DNA from: CALJTV01 sp036821185
GTDB taxonomy: Bacteria > Chloroflexota > Dehalococcoidia > GIF9 > UBA5629
Assembly (NCBI GenBank): GCA_036821185.1
Contig: DAISKD010000001.1
Location: 1 to 64,000, forward strand
DNA length: 64,000 nucleotides
Direction of reading: 5' to 3'
Shown piece by piece: positions 17,522 through 25,777 of this stretch. Position 1 is the first letter of the stretch, and the number at the start of each line of letters is the position of its first letter. Position numbers and translations under genes: made by a program. The notes beneath the pieces were generated by a model, which saw nothing but the letters and a program-made list of their open reading frames with translations, did no database searches and was not told where the DNA came from.

Positions 17522-18298
17522 ATGGGGCCCTTCTTTAAGGTGGAAAATCTTACCAAGCGTTTTGGCGGGTTGGTTGCGGTAAATAATGTCAGCTTTGAGA
17601 TCGGTCGGGATGAGATAGTGGGGCTGATCGGCCCTAATGGTGCCGGGAAGAGTACCCTGGTACGTTGTATATTGGGCATACTCAAGCCCGATTCAGGGCG
17701 GGTTATTTTTAAGGGTGAAGACATAACCAAACGGCGTCCCTGGGAGATCGTCCAGCGTGGCATGGTGGGCACTTTCCAAGTGGTAAAACCGTTTCGTCGT
17801 TTACCTATCATTGCTAATGTGATGGTGGGCTGTCTTTCTCCGCGGATAAGGAAGCGCGGTGAGTGGGTGAAGAGGGCTGAGGCTAAAGCCAGGGAAGCTC
17901 TGGAGTTTGTTGGTATTGCCGACCTAGCACTAGAACCGGCCTCTATCCTGTCTCACGGCGATTTGAAACGCCTCGAGGTGGCGAGGGCGATCGCAACAGA
18001 ACCTGAACTGCTTATTCTAGACGAGCCTTTTGGAGGGCTGAATCCTGCCGAGACAGAGCTGGTGGCCAAGTCGATGAGGCGGCTCCATAAAGGCGGTCGC
18101 TTTGGTAGGCTGCACAGTGAGGGTCCGGCTATGCTCATTATCGAGCATAAGCTGGCCGAGCTGATGAAAATCGTCGATAGGGTTATCGTGCTCAATTTTG
18201 GCGAGGTAATTGCACAGGGCACGCCGGAGGAAATAGCGAAAAACCCTGTGGTTATTCAGGCATATACGGGGAAGGAGGTGCTCGTTGCTAGAGATTAA
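17522..18298 (+). CDS. livG: LivG-type ABC transporter ATPase
   Basis: 258 residues. Walker A GPNGAGKST, Walker B LLILDEPFGGLNP and a signature reading LSHGDLKRLEVARA, as usual in LivG rather than LSGGQ. The D/H-loop segment reads MLIIEHKLAELM. An insertion of about a dozen residues (KGGRFGRLHSEGP) sits before the H-loop, longer than in most LivG. It energises uptake through a branched-chain-amino-acid-type permease. Start ATG is two bases after the ligase stop; its end overlaps livF by 14 bases. Confidence 0.92.
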   Translation: MGPFFKVENLTKRFGGLVAVNNVSFEIGRDEIVGLIGPNGAGKSTLVRCILGILKPDSGRVIFKGEDITKRRPWEIVQRGMVGTFQVVKPFRRLPIIANVMVGCLSPRIRKRGEWVKRAEAKAREALEFVGIADLALEPASILSHGDLKRLEVARAIATEPELLILDEPFGGLNPAETELVAKSMRRLHKGGRFGRLHSEGPAMLIIEHKLAELMKIVDRVIVLNFGEVIAQGTPEEIAKNPVVIQAYTGKEVLVARD

Positions 18299-19034
18299 GA
18301 ATGTGACCGTTTGCTATGATACCGCTATGGTACTGGACGATGCTAGCCTGAAGGTAGAGAAGGGCGAGCTAGTGGGGTTGGTCGGTCCTAATGGGGCTGG
18401 TAAAACTACCTTGCTCCGGGCTGTTGCCGGGCTGATAAACTGGGAGAAGGAGGTGCTCAAGGGTACTAGGAAGGGCGACATAACTTTTACCGGCACTATC
18501 GAATTTGAAGGCGAGAGGATCGAAAAACTTTCAGCCTCTGAGATAGCTAAAAGGGGATTGCTCCTGTGCCCTGAGAGGGGCAGGCCTTTTGTCGAGATGA
18601 CAGTCAAGGAAAACCTCCTTGCTGGTGCTTATCTGTGTAATGACAGGAAGGAGGTTGAGCGCGGGCTTGCCAAAGTTTATGAGCTGTTCCCGAGGTTGAA
18701 AGAGAGGGAGAACCAGATAGCTGGCACATTGTCAGGAGGCGAGAGACAGATGCTGGCCATTGGCAGGGCACTAATGCGCCAGCCAAAGCTGATGCTGGTT
18801 GACGAGCCGTCAAGTGGGCTAGCACCTAAGTTGAAAGAAGATCTTTTTAAACGAATCGAAGAGATATACCACGATCTTGGGGTGACTATCCTGTTGGCAG
18901 AACAAGATGTAAGTTTCGCCTTCGCCCTTTCAAAGCGAAACTATGTGATGTCGCGGGGACACATAATTGCGCATGGCACAGCTGATGAGTTGTTGAAGGA
19001 CGAGACCATAAGGAAAACGTATCTGGGGCTGTAG
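18285..19034 (+). CDS. livF: LivF-type ABC transporter ATPase
   Basis: 249 residues from TTG with AAGGAGG upstream inside livG. Walker A GPNGAGKTT, signature LSGGERQMLAIGRAL, Walker B LMLVDEPSSGLAP, H-loop LLAEQD. An insert after the first strand (about NWEKEVLKGTRKGD) lengthens the protein slightly over typical LivF (about 235). It pairs with LivG on the LivHM permease encoded convergently downstream. Confidence 0.92.
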   Translation: MLEIKNVTVCYDTAMVLDDASLKVEKGELVGLVGPNGAGKTTLLRAVAGLINWEKEVLKGTRKGDITFTGTIEFEGERIEKLSASEIAKRGLLLCPERGRPFVEMTVKENLLAGAYLCNDRKEVERGLAKVYELFPRLKERENQIAGTLSGGERQMLAIGRALMRQPKLMLVDEPSSGLAPKLKEDLFKRIEEIYHDLGVTILLAEQDVSFAFALSKRNYVMSRGHIIAHGTADELLKDETIRKTYLGL

Positions 19035-19059
19035 TGCGAGCAGCGGGATAAGCGAAAAA

Positions 19060-19094
19060 GAGATGGCGGGGAACTCACAGAACCCCGCCGTCTC
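19060..19094. terminator. Bidirectional terminator between livF and livM
   Basis: Twelve-pair stem GAGATGGCGGGG (19060-19071) with CCCCGCCGTCTC (19083-19094), one G-U pair, 11-base loop. T-rich tracts flank both sides: ATTTCT on plus, TTTTTCGCT on minus. It fits the convergent arrangement. Confidence 0.85.
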
Positions 19095-19116
19095 ATTTCT
19101 AATTTAGCTGCGAAGG

Positions 19117-20154
19117 TCAGCGCAATGAGGCGCCACACGCCCGACATTCATGCCGCCAGGCAACGTTTGACAGTTTACAGCGGGGACACTCGCGTTCTAT
19201 TTTGTCCCTTATCCAGACGGCGATACCCTCAGGCATAAAGAGCAGCACCGCTATAATGATGGCAGCAAACACCAGAAACCTGATCTCGGGCATAACACGC
19301 AGCCCTTCCAGCAAGGGGTAGAGAAAGTAGACTCCGAATACCGGTCCGTAGATGCTGACGATGCCGCCGAAGACACACCATATTACTGCATTGAAGGACA
19401 GTGTCATCTCCAGTGTTGAGGGTCCCGCAATACGCATGACATGTGTATAGAGTGCTCCGGCTATTCCAGCGAAGAAGCCACCGATGGCGAAGGCCAGTAT
19501 TTTGTAGTTTATGGTGTTGATGCCCGTGGCGCGGGCAGCGATCTCGTCCTCGCGGATGGCGTGCAAGATAATCCCTGTTCTCACCAGTCCGCTTTTGGCA
19601 TCGGTGAGCTTCCACATTATCAGCACTGATATGGTCATCACAATTACCGAGATGTAGTATTCCGTTACCCGAGATTCGGAAAGACGGGTAAGTCCGGAGA
19701 TACCGTGTTCACCGCCAGTGACATCGGGAAATGCTTTGATGACGGCCAGTAGAATTAAGGGAAACGCTAGCGTTACCAGCGAAAGATAAGGGCCTCTCAG
19801 CCTCAGTGCCGGGAAGCAGGTAAGCACGCCGATGATAACCGCTCCTATAGCGCCTATCGGTATCGTAGCCCATGGCTGTAGATTAAAGTAATGGTTCAGC
19901 ATCCCCGCGGTGTAAGCAGCTACGCCGAAGAATAGCGCGTGCCCGAAGTTTACTTGACCGGTGTAACCAGACAGAAAGTCCCAGCTCACAGCAAAGATAA
20001 CGAAGATGTTGGTGAAGATAAGTATGCGGAGAATATAAGGGTCTTTGGTGATAGCAGGCAGGATGAAGATGAGCAAGAAAAAGACCAGAGCAATAAGCCT
20101 ACCCGGGATGGCAATAACATCCCCTTGAAAGTCCTTGAGCAACCGTCTGATCAT
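19117..20154 (-). CDS. livM: LivM-type permease with C-terminal zinc ribbon
   Basis: 345 residues. A hydrophobic permease of about nine to ten membrane segments with LivM landmarks (LSGYTGQVNFGHALFFGVAAY, ARATGINTINYKILAFAIGGFFAGIAGALY). After the last segment the chain adds a soluble tail with CPRC and CRACG (about residues 322-341), a rubredoxin/ribbon-like four-Cys pattern not expected in LivM. The start codon overlaps the livH stop by one base. Substrate is unknown; LivHM systems also carry aromatic and short carboxylic acids and urea. Confidence 0.9.
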   Translation of the reverse strand: MIRRLLKDFQGDVIAIPGRLIALVFFLLIFILPAITKDPYILRILIFTNIFVIFAVSWDFLSGYTGQVNFGHALFFGVAAYTAGMLNHYFNLQPWATIPIGAIGAVIIGVLTCFPALRLRGPYLSLVTLAFPLILLAVIKAFPDVTGGEHGISGLTRLSESRVTEYYISVIVMTISVLIMWKLTDAKSGLVRTGIILHAIREDEIAARATGINTINYKILAFAIGGFFAGIAGALYTHVMRIAGPSTLEMTLSFNAVIWCVFGGIVSIYGPVFGVYFLYPLLEGLRVMPEIRFLVFAAIIIAVLLFMPEGIAVWIRDKIERECPRCKLSNVAWRHECRACGASLR

Positions 20155-21038
20155 TATAGTCTCTCCTCTTCAAAGGCGACTCCATATAGTCCCTCAGGTC
20201 GGACTATGAGGACGATCACCATTATTAGCAGTGAGAAGGCCAGTTTTAAGAAAGCGCCTGCCGGCACCAGGAACACTATCAACGTCTCAACGATTGCTAT
20301 AATGAAGGCACCAATGATGCTGCCCTTTATGCTACCAAGTCCACCCAGCACAACTATGACCATAACCATGACCAATGGGTTCAACCACATGTAGGGGTAA
20401 GTCGTCCACAGCGGGGCAATAACAGCCCCGGCAATGGCAGCCAGTGCTGTGGCTATGGTCATGGTAACCAAGAGGACTGTAGGCACAGTTATGCCCATCA
20501 GCCCGGCGATCTCAGTATCCTGGGCTGTAGCTCTGACGGCAATGCCCATTTTTGTCCGCGACAGTAGTAGCCAGACGGTCACTAGTACTAGAAGCATGAT
20601 GCCAAGGGACAGCAACTGCTGATATGTAATTCTAACGCCAAGGATCTGCCATACCCCGGACATCAGTGGTGGTGATTCCCTAAAATGGGCGCCAAATCCC
20701 AGAAGCATAAATTCCTGAAAGACCATTGCCAAGGCGATGGTGACCAGTAACACCGCCACATGATGTTCGCGGATACGGTCGATGAACAACTTGTAACTTG
20801 CTGCACCAATACCAGTAGTCAAAATCAGGGAGACGACCATTGCTGGCACTGGACTCAGACCTGCCCGGTAGGTGAAGTAGTACATTCCGTAAGCAGCGAG
20901 CATAAAAAAGGCGGTGTGTGCCAGATTTAACATGCGGGCAACACCGAAAATGAGAGAAAAGCCCACTGCAAGGAGGGCGTAAACGCCGCCGGTAAGCAAT
21001 GCCTGTAATATCATCGGCATTATCAAAGTTTGAAACAT
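20154..21038 (-). CDS. livH: LivH-type permease
   Basis: 294 residues, about eight membrane segments. QALLTGGVYALLAVGFSLIFG and MLNLAHTAFFMLAAY at the N-terminus and GGLGSIKGSIIGAFIIA near the C-terminus are LivH hallmarks. Partner of LivM, translationally linked to it, and downstream of livK across a strong hairpin that probably lowers its expression relative to the binding protein. Confidence 0.93.
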   Translation of the reverse strand: MFQTLIMPMILQALLTGGVYALLAVGFSLIFGVARMLNLAHTAFFMLAAYGMYYFTYRAGLSPVPAMVVSLILTTGIGAASYKLFIDRIREHHVAVLLVTIALAMVFQEFMLLGFGAHFRESPPLMSGVWQILGVRITYQQLLSLGIMLLVLVTVWLLLSRTKMGIAVRATAQDTEIAGLMGITVPTVLLVTMTIATALAAIAGAVIAPLWTTYPYMWLNPLVMVMVIVVLGGLGSIKGSIIGAFIIAIVETLIVFLVPAGAFLKLAFSLLIMVIVLIVRPEGLYGVAFEEERL

Positions 21039-21171
21039 GTTTCCTTCCTAAAATACCTCTTTACTATGGTGGCTTCTCAGTTTTTCCACACCTAGTCTTT
21101 GCCAGAGCACATAACAAACTGCTGCTTGGATTGTCTTTCAATCTTTCTCTTAATCGAGTTGTCTCTTATAG

Positions 21172-21211
21172 GCAAAACCCCCGGTAGCCCTGTGGCTACC
21201 GGGGGTTTTGC
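21172..21211 (-). terminator. Strong hairpin between livK and livH
   Basis: An 18-pair perfect stem (21172-21189 with 21194-21211) with a four-base loop; the minus-strand 3' arm ends in GGGGGTTTTGC. It lies ten bases after the livK stop. As livH and livM follow in the same direction with no clear promoter of their own, it probably acts as a partial terminator or mRNA stabiliser that favours livK. Confidence 0.8.
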
Positions 21212-21219
21212 TTAAGTGA

Positions 21220-23067
21220 CTACTTCTTGAATTCCAAGGTGCGAGCTATGGTGGACCATTCCTGCTCGTTGTAGGGGGCAATCAACTCATGCCCGGTTAT
21301 AGTGACCAGCACCCATTGGTCACCCTTTTGGACGCCAAGCACATAGCTTACTACTGCGGAGCCAGTGGCTGATATCCAGTCCGCTTTAGCAGCAAGAGCT
21401 TTACTGCCATCTGCTATGGTCACTTCTGCTGGTGTAGCCAGTTTGACGTCCGAGCCACCTCTGTCTTTGAAAGCTGCTGCTGTCACCTCTGCCAGAGAAG
21501 CACCTTTCCTTATACTCACACTCATCATGGGGAGCTTGTAAGGATCAGTCTCCGGATTTACCGTGAAAAGCAGCACAGGCTCTGTTTCCTGGTCGGCTGC
21601 CCTTGTCCACTTCTTGGGATACTTGATGGAGAAGCCATACTTATCGCTGGTGAAAGTGGCAGGTTCAAAGGGTAACTTGGCTTCTTCCTTGGGCGCTGGT
21701 TTTTCTTCCTTCGGTTTCTCTGCCTCTGCTGGTTTAGCAGCCTTGAATTTCTCGGCTGCGTATGGAGGCACTGTGTAGAGGACGGTCCCCGGGTACTCGA
21801 ATGCCCAGTCCCCATAGTCGTCTTTCGTGCCGAACTCTTTCTTGGGCCAGACTACAACCATGTTGCCCTTTATCCACTGCACGCCAATACCGGTGGAATG
21901 GCCCGGACCATACATGATATCGTGCGGACACTTAGGACACTTGGAGTCTGGCGGATAAAATTTTCCTTTAGGAGCACCAGTGAGGCTCCATTCGGTCTTC
22001 TCGAGAATGGGTACCAGTGCATCGGAATCCAGCGTTTGTCCCTGTTCTATGACCTGCTTCAATATGTATATGGCATCGTGGGTGCCTGCGTTGTAGGTCG
22101 GGAATTCTCCTGTCCGTCTGACGAATTCATCGTAGAACTCAATGGTCATCGGTCCAATGGGGACTCTAGCATAGGTGTTCATGGTGAACTCGTATTCACC
22201 TTTACCTCCGGTTGCCTCCCAGAAGCCCTTCTTCTGGGCTTCGACGTTGATACCTACGGAGCAGGCCGGTATCTTGAGCTCGCCCAATTGCTTGGCATAA
22301 GTGATGCCGACCGGACCGGAGAAGGTGGTGAAGATGATGTGCGGCTCTTTGGCAGCTATGGCGGTGAGCTCGGCGGTGACATCGGTTGCTGTGTCAGAAG
22401 GTCTCCAGGTACCCACGATCTCCATTCCCATAGCCGGTAGCCGTCCCTGGGCAATGGCAACCATGGGGTCAGCCCAGGCCAACTTTTCAGCAATTATCGC
22501 CACCTTGGGCTTTGTTATACCGAACTGTTGCTTAAGAATTGCAACCACCATCCCCAGCATCTTGAAGTCGGTAGTGACCAAGAAGGTGGAGTTCACCGGG
22601 GTGACCCTGAACCAGTACTTGTACTTGGCATAATTGTCCTGGACTCGCTGGCAGAGTTCCGTAGTGGCAGCGCCGCAGCCTAAGAATATCTTCTTGTAGT
22701 CCATAGCGACATCGGACATGGGGTACACGGCTTCAGTTCTGAAACCACCGACCAGAAAGTGCACCTTGTCCACAGTTATGGCTTTTTCTACAGCGGTGGC
22801 AGCCCCCGCTACGTCTAGGATCTCATTGGTGTCAATTTTCACCAGCTCGATTTTGTATGTCTTGTCTCCGACCTTGATACCACCGGCAGCGTTAATTTTG
22901 TCTGCTGCCAGCGTGGCGCCCAGCCAGTGGTGCTGTCCCTGGACGAATTGCATCGGCCCCGCTATGCCAATTTTGATCGCTTCCTCTTTGGCTTTTGGAG
23001 CACAAGCTGGCAGCACAAGTGCTACCAACAAAAGACACGCCAAAACACTAAAGACAACTCGTTTCAT
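21220..23067 (-). CDS. livK: Liv-type substrate-binding lipoprotein with PsbP-like C-terminal domain
   Basis: 615 residues from the ATG at 23067 (another ATG two codons upstream at 23073 sits very close to AAGGAGG). A hydrophobic leader ends in LVLPAC, a lipobox. Residues about 35-440 are a type I periplasmic binding fold (IKIGIAGPMQFVQGQ; INAAGGIKVG; AKYKYWFRVTPVNSTF). A Lys/Pro/Glu-rich linker (AEAEKPKEEKPAPKEE) leads to about 140 residues starting FTSDKYGFSIKYPKKW, which resembles PsbP/DUF1795-type domains. Typical LivK proteins are near 400 residues. It should capture the transporter's substrate outside the membrane; the role of the extra domain is unknown. Confidence 0.88.
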   Translation of the reverse strand: MKRVVFSVLACLLLVALVLPACAPKAKEEAIKIGIAGPMQFVQGQHHWLGATLAADKINAAGGIKVGDKTYKIELVKIDTNEILDVAGAATAVEKAITVDKVHFLVGGFRTEAVYPMSDVAMDYKKIFLGCGAATTELCQRVQDNYAKYKYWFRVTPVNSTFLVTTDFKMLGMVVAILKQQFGITKPKVAIIAEKLAWADPMVAIAQGRLPAMGMEIVGTWRPSDTATDVTAELTAIAAKEPHIIFTTFSGPVGITYAKQLGELKIPACSVGINVEAQKKGFWEATGGKGEYEFTMNTYARVPIGPMTIEFYDEFVRRTGEFPTYNAGTHDAIYILKQVIEQGQTLDSDALVPILEKTEWSLTGAPKGKFYPPDSKCPKCPHDIMYGPGHSTGIGVQWIKGNMVVVWPKKEFGTKDDYGDWAFEYPGTVLYTVPPYAAEKFKAAKPAEAEKPKEEKPAPKEEAKLPFEPATFTSDKYGFSIKYPKKWTRAADQETEPVLLFTVNPETDPYKLPMMSVSIRKGASLAEVTAAAFKDRGGSDVKLATPAEVTIADGSKALAAKADWISATGSAVVSYVLGVQKGDQWVLVTITGHELIAPYNEQEWSTIARTLEFKK

Positions 23068-23259
23068 AAACATCGACCTCCTTCCCGTTTTCTAAAGATT
23101 TTCTTGACTTGTTTCTGGTTGTGTTCTTTAGTCCTGATTTCTCGATAGCATCACCTCCCCCTTATCATGAATTGTGGAAGAAAACAAATGCAACAAAATA
23201 GCGCAGCCCAATGAGGTAAAAAAGCAGGATTGGACCCCACCATCGTGCATTTACCTGTA

Positions 23260-23268
23260 TTATACCAT
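23260..23268 (-). promoter_or_regulatory. Extended -10 promoter upstream of livK
   Basis: On the minus strand TGGTATAAT, an extended -10 with a perfect hexamer. A TTGACA just eight bases upstream is too close to be its -35. The leader to livK would be about 185 bases. Confidence 0.5.
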
Positions 23269-23325
23269 ACGGTGTCAAGTGCTACTCGTGTGGTCTCTGG
23301 TCCGGTTCAGATAGACATGACGCAG

Positions 23326-23500
23326 GTGTTTAGTTGCCCTCACCCTAACCCTCTCTCATCAAGGGAGATGGATCTTAAATCGGCGAAGCCGGACTGATGT
23401 TTAGCTTGCCTTCACCCGCTCTTATTAAGGGGGAGGGATCGTATATCGCCGAAGTTGGCCCGATGTTTACTCAACCCTCTCCTATCAGAGGAAGGAGGTA
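23326..23500. repeat. Degenerate tandem repeat, about 2.5 units of 66-70 bp
   Basis: Units begin GTGTTTAG (23326), GATGTTTAG (23396) and GATGTTTAC (23462). Each continues with a CCCTCACCC- or CCCTCTCC-like block, then GGGAG/GGGAGG, and the first two with ATCGGCGAAGCCGG or ATCGCCGAAGTTGG. CT-rich and GA-rich halves of a unit can pair, giving REP-like hairpins. It may be a member of a genome-wide intergenic repeat family. Confidence 0.6.
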
Positions 23501-23623
23501 AACAAACAGGGAGGGAAGCCTATTCTTCTGGTCTCGGGACTCAGGACTAACGTGTCACGAGTCTACTGGACAAGTGCAGCTTCTGGACGAATGCGACCCT
23601 TAATGGTAAACTAAGGAGCGGAT

Positions 23624-24679
23624 ATGCCGATGGGTAGGAAGGAGTTAGCACGTTTAACTGAGATGGTTAGTGGTGCTGGCTGAGCCTCCAAGTTGGGTCC
23701 GGGCGACCTGAGTGAGGCTTTGTGTGGATTGCCACTGTTAACTGATGGAAATGTGCTCCGTGGAATGGAGAGTCTAGATGATGCCGGTGTGTACAAGATA
23801 AATGAAGAACTGGCTATCATCCAGACGGTGGACTTCTTCACGCCCATTGTGGACGACCCTTATAGTTTCGGGCAGATCGCTGTTGCCAATGCATTGAGCG
23901 ATGTTTACACTATGGGCGGTAGACCGTTAACGGCACTTAATATAGTCTGCTTCCCGACTAAGTCGCTTGATATTTCCATCTTGAAGGCTATACTACAGGG
24001 CGGTGTAGACAAAATGCGCGAGGCGGGTGTGATATTGTTGGGCGGACATAGTGTGGATGATGTGGAGCTGAAGTACGGGCTGGCAGTGACAGGCACAGTG
24101 CATCCGAAGCGTTTAATCACTAATTCAGGTGCTCTTCCCGGGGACAAGCTTGTCCTGACAAAACCACTGGGTACAGGTATCATAAGCACTGCGATAAAGG
24201 CTGGGGAGGCTAGCAAAGAAACTATAGGCAAGGTCACAAGGTGCATGGCAGCGCTAAATAAGCAGGCGTGTGAATTGATGCAAGAATTAGGCGCACATGC
24301 CTGTACTGACATAACAGGATTTGGGTTTATCGGCCATGCCATTCAACTTGCTGATAATAGCCAGGTGGGTATAAGAGTGGACTCAGTAAAAGTCCCTGTC
24401 TTCGAGGAGGCAAAGGAGTTTATCAGCAAGGGGCTGTGTCCTGGCGGTCTGTACCGTAACAGAGAGTTTTACGGGGGCAGGGTTAAATTTTTGGCAAATA
24501 CGCCGGAATTTTTGCAAGATGTGTTGTTCGATCCCCAGACCTCCGGCGGGCTGTTGATCTCACTCTCAGCCGAAGCGGCGGTAGCTCTGGTCAGCAGGCT
24601 AGAGATTGCCGGTGTGGAAGATGCGGCTATTGTTGGCGAAGTGGTGAGTGAGCCTAAGGGCAAAATATTGGTTGCATAG
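23624..24679 (+). CDS. selD: Selenide, water dikinase SelD with in-frame UGA (selenocysteine)
   Basis: 351 residues from ATG 23624 with AAGGAG six bases upstream. The frame has one TGA, codon 20 (23681-23683), in the context SGAG-U-ASKLGPGDL. This is exactly where SelD proteins carry their catalytic Cys or Sec next to the essential Lys (here Lys23), so the TGA is read as selenocysteine rather than a stop. A candidate SECIS hairpin follows. Downstream motifs include TVDFFTPIVDDPYSFGQIAVANALSDVYTMGG and TSGGLL. The enzyme makes selenophosphate from selenide and ATP for Sec-tRNA synthesis. Automated annotation would truncate it to a start after the TGA. selA, selB and selC must lie elsewhere. 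Confidence 0.93.
23684..23718 (+). promoter_or_regulatory. Candidate bacterial SECIS element in selD
   Basis: Directly after the UGA, GCCTC (23684-23688) pairs with GAGGC (23714-23718), enclosing an internal loop and an apical stem GGGTC (23695-23699) with GACCT (23705-23709). The apical loop is CGGGC, with the guanines expected for SelB recognition, 17 bases after the UGA. Size and distance match known bacterial SECIS hairpins. Confidence 0.72.
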
Positions 24680-24788
24680 CGGGTGGCGACGCACCAGGGG
24701 GCGCTGTCGGGCACCAAAAGTGTAAACTTGCTCGTACATGTAGGTTAGATATTTGACACATTGGTGAAGTGACTGTACAATAGCTGAA

Positions 24789-24860
24789 GCCCCTGTAGCT
24801 CAGGGGAGAGAGCGCCGGCCTCCGGAGCCGGGTGCGAGGGTTCGAGTCCCTCCAGGGGCG
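24789..24860 (+). tRNA. tRNA-Arg (anticodon CCG)
   Basis: Complete cloverleaf. Acceptor GCCCCTG/CAGGGGC, D stem GCTC/GAGC, anticodon stem CCGGC/GCCGG with loop CTCCGGA giving anticodon CCG (codon CGG), T arm GAGGG-TTCGAGT-CCCTC, discriminator G. CCA is not encoded. Confidence 0.96.
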
Positions 24861-24891
24861 TTCTGAATTGTCTGGCTTACAGGGTCTTCAG

Positions 24892-25776
24892 TTGTCAGTA
24901 GATAGTGTTTTCGAAATTCGATGGCATGGGAGGGGTGGACAGGGAGCGGTGACTTCAGCCGAGATCGTGGCTTTGGCCGCGATAAGCGAAGGCAAGTATG
25001 CTCAGGCATTTCCCAGTTTCGGTCCAGAAAGAAGAGGGGCACCTGTGCTCGCTTTCAACAGGGTGAGCACTACAGGGCACATCCGTGTCAGAGCTCCTAT
25101 TCTCAGCCCTGATGTAGTGGTGGTGCTGGATCCAGGGCTACCTTACGTTACCGATGTCACCTCGGGGCTTAAAGCTGATGGGGTGCTGGTGGTCAATACT
25201 TCCAAGAGGCCAGAGGAAGTTGAGGAGAGACTCGGCGGTTCATGGAGGCTGGCGGTGGTGGATGCTACCGCGATTGCCAGACAGGTCTTGGGTGTGCCTA
25301 TAGTTAATACTACCATGCTGGGGGCTCTCATAAAGGCGACCGCGTTGGTGAGACTGGAGTCGTTAATCGAACCGATCGAAGAGCGCTTTGGCGCCAGGGC
25401 GAAGAGCAATATTGAGGCTAGCCGCATTGCTTTCGAGGCGACAAAGATTGTTGAGCCGAAAGCCGGTTTCCGCCCGGTACCCCCGGTGTTCAAAGAAGAA
25501 AAGTTACCTTCGTGGCGAGAGTTGCTAGCTGGTTGTGTGGTAGTGGAGCCGGGCAATGCTAAGAGTTATCGGACCGGTGACTGGAGGTCTGACCGGCCGA
25601 TATGGAACCGCGATAGGTGTATCAAATGCGGGATATGTTTCTTGTTTTGCCCAGAAGGATGCGTGAGGCAGGATCGAGATGGCTACTTCGAGGCTGATTT
25701 GTACTATTGTAAGGGGTGTGGCATTTGTGCCTGTGAGTGTTGGACACAGGCAATAACGATGGTAGAGGAAAGCTGA
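24892..25776 (+). CDS. porG: 2-oxoacid:ferredoxin oxidoreductase, fused gamma-delta subunit
   Basis: 294 residues. TTG start at 24892 just after the tRNA; AGGG lies seven bases upstream. Residues about 8-185 are the gamma domain (EIRWHGRGGQGAVTSAEI, ALAAISEGKYAQAFPSFGPERRGAPV). Residues about 235-294 are a delta-type 2[4Fe-4S] ferredoxin with RCIKCGICFLFCP and CKGCGICACEC. The fusion joins two chains that are separate in many archaeal enzymes. It carries electrons from the TPP site towards ferredoxin or, in this operon, perhaps to the NuoEF-like module. First gene of the six-gene run to 30955. Confidence 0.9.
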   Translation: MSVDSVFEIRWHGRGGQGAVTSAEIVALAAISEGKYAQAFPSFGPERRGAPVLAFNRVSTTGHIRVRAPILSPDVVVVLDPGLPYVTDVTSGLKADGVLVVNTSKRPEEVEERLGGSWRLAVVDATAIARQVLGVPIVNTTMLGALIKATALVRLESLIEPIEERFGARAKSNIEASRIAFEATKIVEPKAGFRPVPPVFKEEKLPSWRELLAGCVVVEPGNAKSYRTGDWRSDRPIWNRDRCIKCGICFLFCPEGCVRQDRDGYFEADLYYCKGCGICACECWTQAITMVEES

Positions 25777-25777
25777 C

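Larger units (their letters stand above)
23068..23623. other. Intergenic region between livK and selD
   Basis: 556 bases without a recognisable gene. It contains the livK leader and promoter (to about 23270), a degenerate tandem repeat (23326-23500) and a short selD leader. No tRNA or long ORF was found. Confidence 0.6.

Noticed and set aside
23269..23282. TTGACA as -35 of the livK promoter
   Set aside because: Only eight bases separate it from TATAAT, too short for a sigma-70 promoter; the extended -10 alone is the better reading.
23693..24679. selD starting at TTG 23693 as a shorter gene
   Set aside because: It would delete the catalytic Sec and Lys; the longer frame with UGA at the family's Sec/Cys position explains the sequence better.
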